DNA from: Flavobacteriales bacterium
GTDB taxonomy: Bacteria > Bacteroidota > Bacteroidia > Flavobacteriales_D > Sanyastnellaceae
Direction of reading: 5' to 3'
DNA length: 26,350 bases
Assembly (NCBI GenBank): GCA_015663855.1
Contig: DQRJ01000001.1
Span: 1-26,350 of the forward strand
Below the pieces are notes generated by a model. The model saw nothing but the letters and a program-made list of their open reading frames with translations, was not told where the DNA came from and searched no databases. Each line of letters begins with the position of its first letter. Positions within the stretch are counted from its first letter, which is position 1. Positions 26,101 to 26,350 of the stretch are shown here, piece after piece. A program made the position numbers and the translations under genes.

Positions 26101-26350
26101 GATTTGCTGTTGGATACGATATGCGTCGAACTGGAAATGTACGAATTAACGCTAGCTACACACTTCAGTTTGCAGATGGAACAGGGTCTACCACTGAGAC
26201 TGCTCTTGCTCTAATTAACGCTGGACTTCCTAACCTACGGTCTATAAGTCCTCTTACATACGACCAACGACACCGTATCGTTGCAAACATTGATTACCGA
26301 TATGGCACTGGTCAGCAATACGACGGACCTGTATTAAACTTCGGAGGTAA
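23127..26350 (+). CDS. TonB-dependent outer-membrane receptor with CarboxypepD-reg-like N-terminal domain (3' end cut by window)
   Basis: A large outer-membrane transporter, open to the end of the window (at least 1,074 residues; the C-terminal part of the barrel lies outside). After a signal peptide (1-20, cut GLA/QV) comes a carboxypeptidase-regulatory-like domain (about 24-105; GTLKGKVTDFDTGEPLPYAS and TDFDGAYTIKPISPGTYD). The plug domain follows (about 135-230; GGGISIRGARPT, IYIDGIKIRG, IEEIQVITGGIPANIGDAT). The rest is an aromatic-rich barrel of alternating strands and long loops, including PDLKPEKTIDYELGF and YDQRHRIVANIDYRY. It takes up an unknown substrate with TonB energy. No SusD-like partner is seen, though it could lie to the right. 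C-rich codon choice (TTC, AAC, TAC) suggests high expression. Proximity to the deo operon hints at nucleoside uptake, but the 102-base gap and its own promoter argue for independence. Confidence 0.93.
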   Translation, partial: MIRFATFISAILLFASAGLAQVGSGTLKGKVTDFDTGEPLPYASVVLFLNGNQVSGTNTDFDGAYTIKPISPGTYDVLLSFVGYQPKKITGIRINANKIHFVNAEISAGVMVQEAEVVEYAIPLIDPDGGPTGGTVGREDIDKLPGRSVTSIAATIAGASTAGTGGGISIRGARPTSTWIYIDGIKIRGSSALPKSAIEEIQVITGGIPANIGDATGGVVNISLRSSSRTWFGGGEIISSGVPIGETAIGLDKFGYNLAEGVASGPILFRKDENGNKTDPLLGLFLAGSITYQKDPRPTFGGVYRMTDAARDSIIANPLRQNISSTGEINGALYNADFLTADDFTKVDTRMNVGSQRANIVAKFDVNTNETTTLTIGGTASGYRLNEFDYARSLMNWENNNLLTSYDWRAYAKFSQRFINEQGENASNLKNVFYQIMVDYSQSYFNRQDANHRDDFFKYGHVGKFEVYDRNSYGYNPVTGRFVHNGWEDTLVTFEASEFNPELASINNQYFSLFDQDPYSQFVDGPYDGLLEVQNGNALLNGQSPTSTYGLWNYAGTQSPSYYTSNNAQFRVSAAGSADIGDHALQMGFEYEQRKDAFFSLAPIGLWKVGRLMLNSHIQELNFNDSTITNIGTEYYVTYGRLIGDNQFLFDRNLRRELGLDPFGNDLINLDGIDPGFFTLDMFGADDLLNQGANLVNYSGYDPYGNKISGRPTIEDFFKDTDSEGFNTRPIGAFEPIYISGYVMDKFIFDDIIFNVGVRVDRFDANQKVLKDPYVIGDSHTIGDVLGSDELLSSLDGEVIVPENIGDEFVVYVDALDNPNAIVGYRDGDTWYNALGTEINDPDVLAVNEPYPAPWLTDNSKGDLNSSAFKDFVPAVNIMPRISFSFNISDEAVFFAHYDVLTQRPTSNNRFSPIDYLFIESRNNLISNPDLKPEKTIDYELGFQQVLTKTSSLKISAYYKEMRDMIQVRNFTGAYPRPYRAFGNLDFGTVKGFAVGYDMRRTGNVRINASYTLQFADGTGSTTETALALINAGLPNLRSISPLTYDQRHRIVANIDYRYGTGQQYDGPVLNFGG

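Overview
The window looks like chromosomal DNA of a Bacteroidota member, probably Flavobacteriales-like. The grounds are: matches to the Bacteroidota -7 promoter box TAnnTTTG just upstream of several genes; a TonB-dependent receptor with an N-terminal carboxypeptidase-regulatory-like domain; a PorG/DUF6089-type outer-membrane protein; an OstA-like protein; and a sulfate-activation block in the order cysC-like, DUF2061, cysD, cysN. Base composition is moderately AT-rich and genes are tightly packed. I found no rRNA, tRNA, CRISPR array, insertion sequence or prophage, and no gene-free stretch longer than about 100 bases.

Region 1 (1-2086): the 3' part of a family 2 glycosyltransferase runs in from the left, convergent with fumarylacetoacetase (tyrosine/phenylalanine degradation) on the minus strand.

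Region 2 (2161-10851, plus strand): an eight-gene run, much of it joined by ATGA overlaps or gaps of a few bases. The order is bifunctional (p)ppGpp synthetase/hydrolase, Fur-family repressor, adenylosuccinate synthetase (purA), an APS-kinase-like/HAD-phosphatase-like fusion, a DUF2061 membrane protein, the two sulfate adenylyltransferase subunits (cysD, cysN) and an OstA-like (LptA/LptD-type) envelope protein. It combines nucleotide alarmone control, metal control, purine synthesis and sulfate activation in what looks like one transcription unit. A possible internal promoter lies before fur.

Region 3 (10863-12143, minus strand): glyA, serine hydroxymethyltransferase, convergent with region 2 and with a good -7 promoter box.

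Region 4 (12215-23024, plus strand): a small secreted protein, a PorG-like barrel protein with a very basic tail, and a DUF255/SSP411-type thioredoxin-domain protein come first. They are followed by a compact nucleoside-catabolism operon: purine nucleoside phosphorylase, deoC, an ALDH16-type double-domain aldehyde dehydrogenase, deoA and deoB. Together these would split deoxynucleosides into base plus deoxyribose phosphate, isomerise it to deoxyribose 5-phosphate, cleave that to glyceraldehyde 3-phosphate and acetaldehyde, and oxidise the acetaldehyde to acetate. A small, very basic exported protein overlaps the end of deoB.

Region 5 (23127-end): a TonB-dependent receptor that continues past the right edge, preceded by a short intergenic region with a perfect tandem 10-base repeat and a promoter-like box.

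I did not find an obviously new defence or mobile system. The most interesting points are the ALDH16 enzyme inside the deo operon, the kinase/phosphatase-like fusion in the sulfate-activation block, and the linkage of ppGpp metabolism with purA and sulfate activation.
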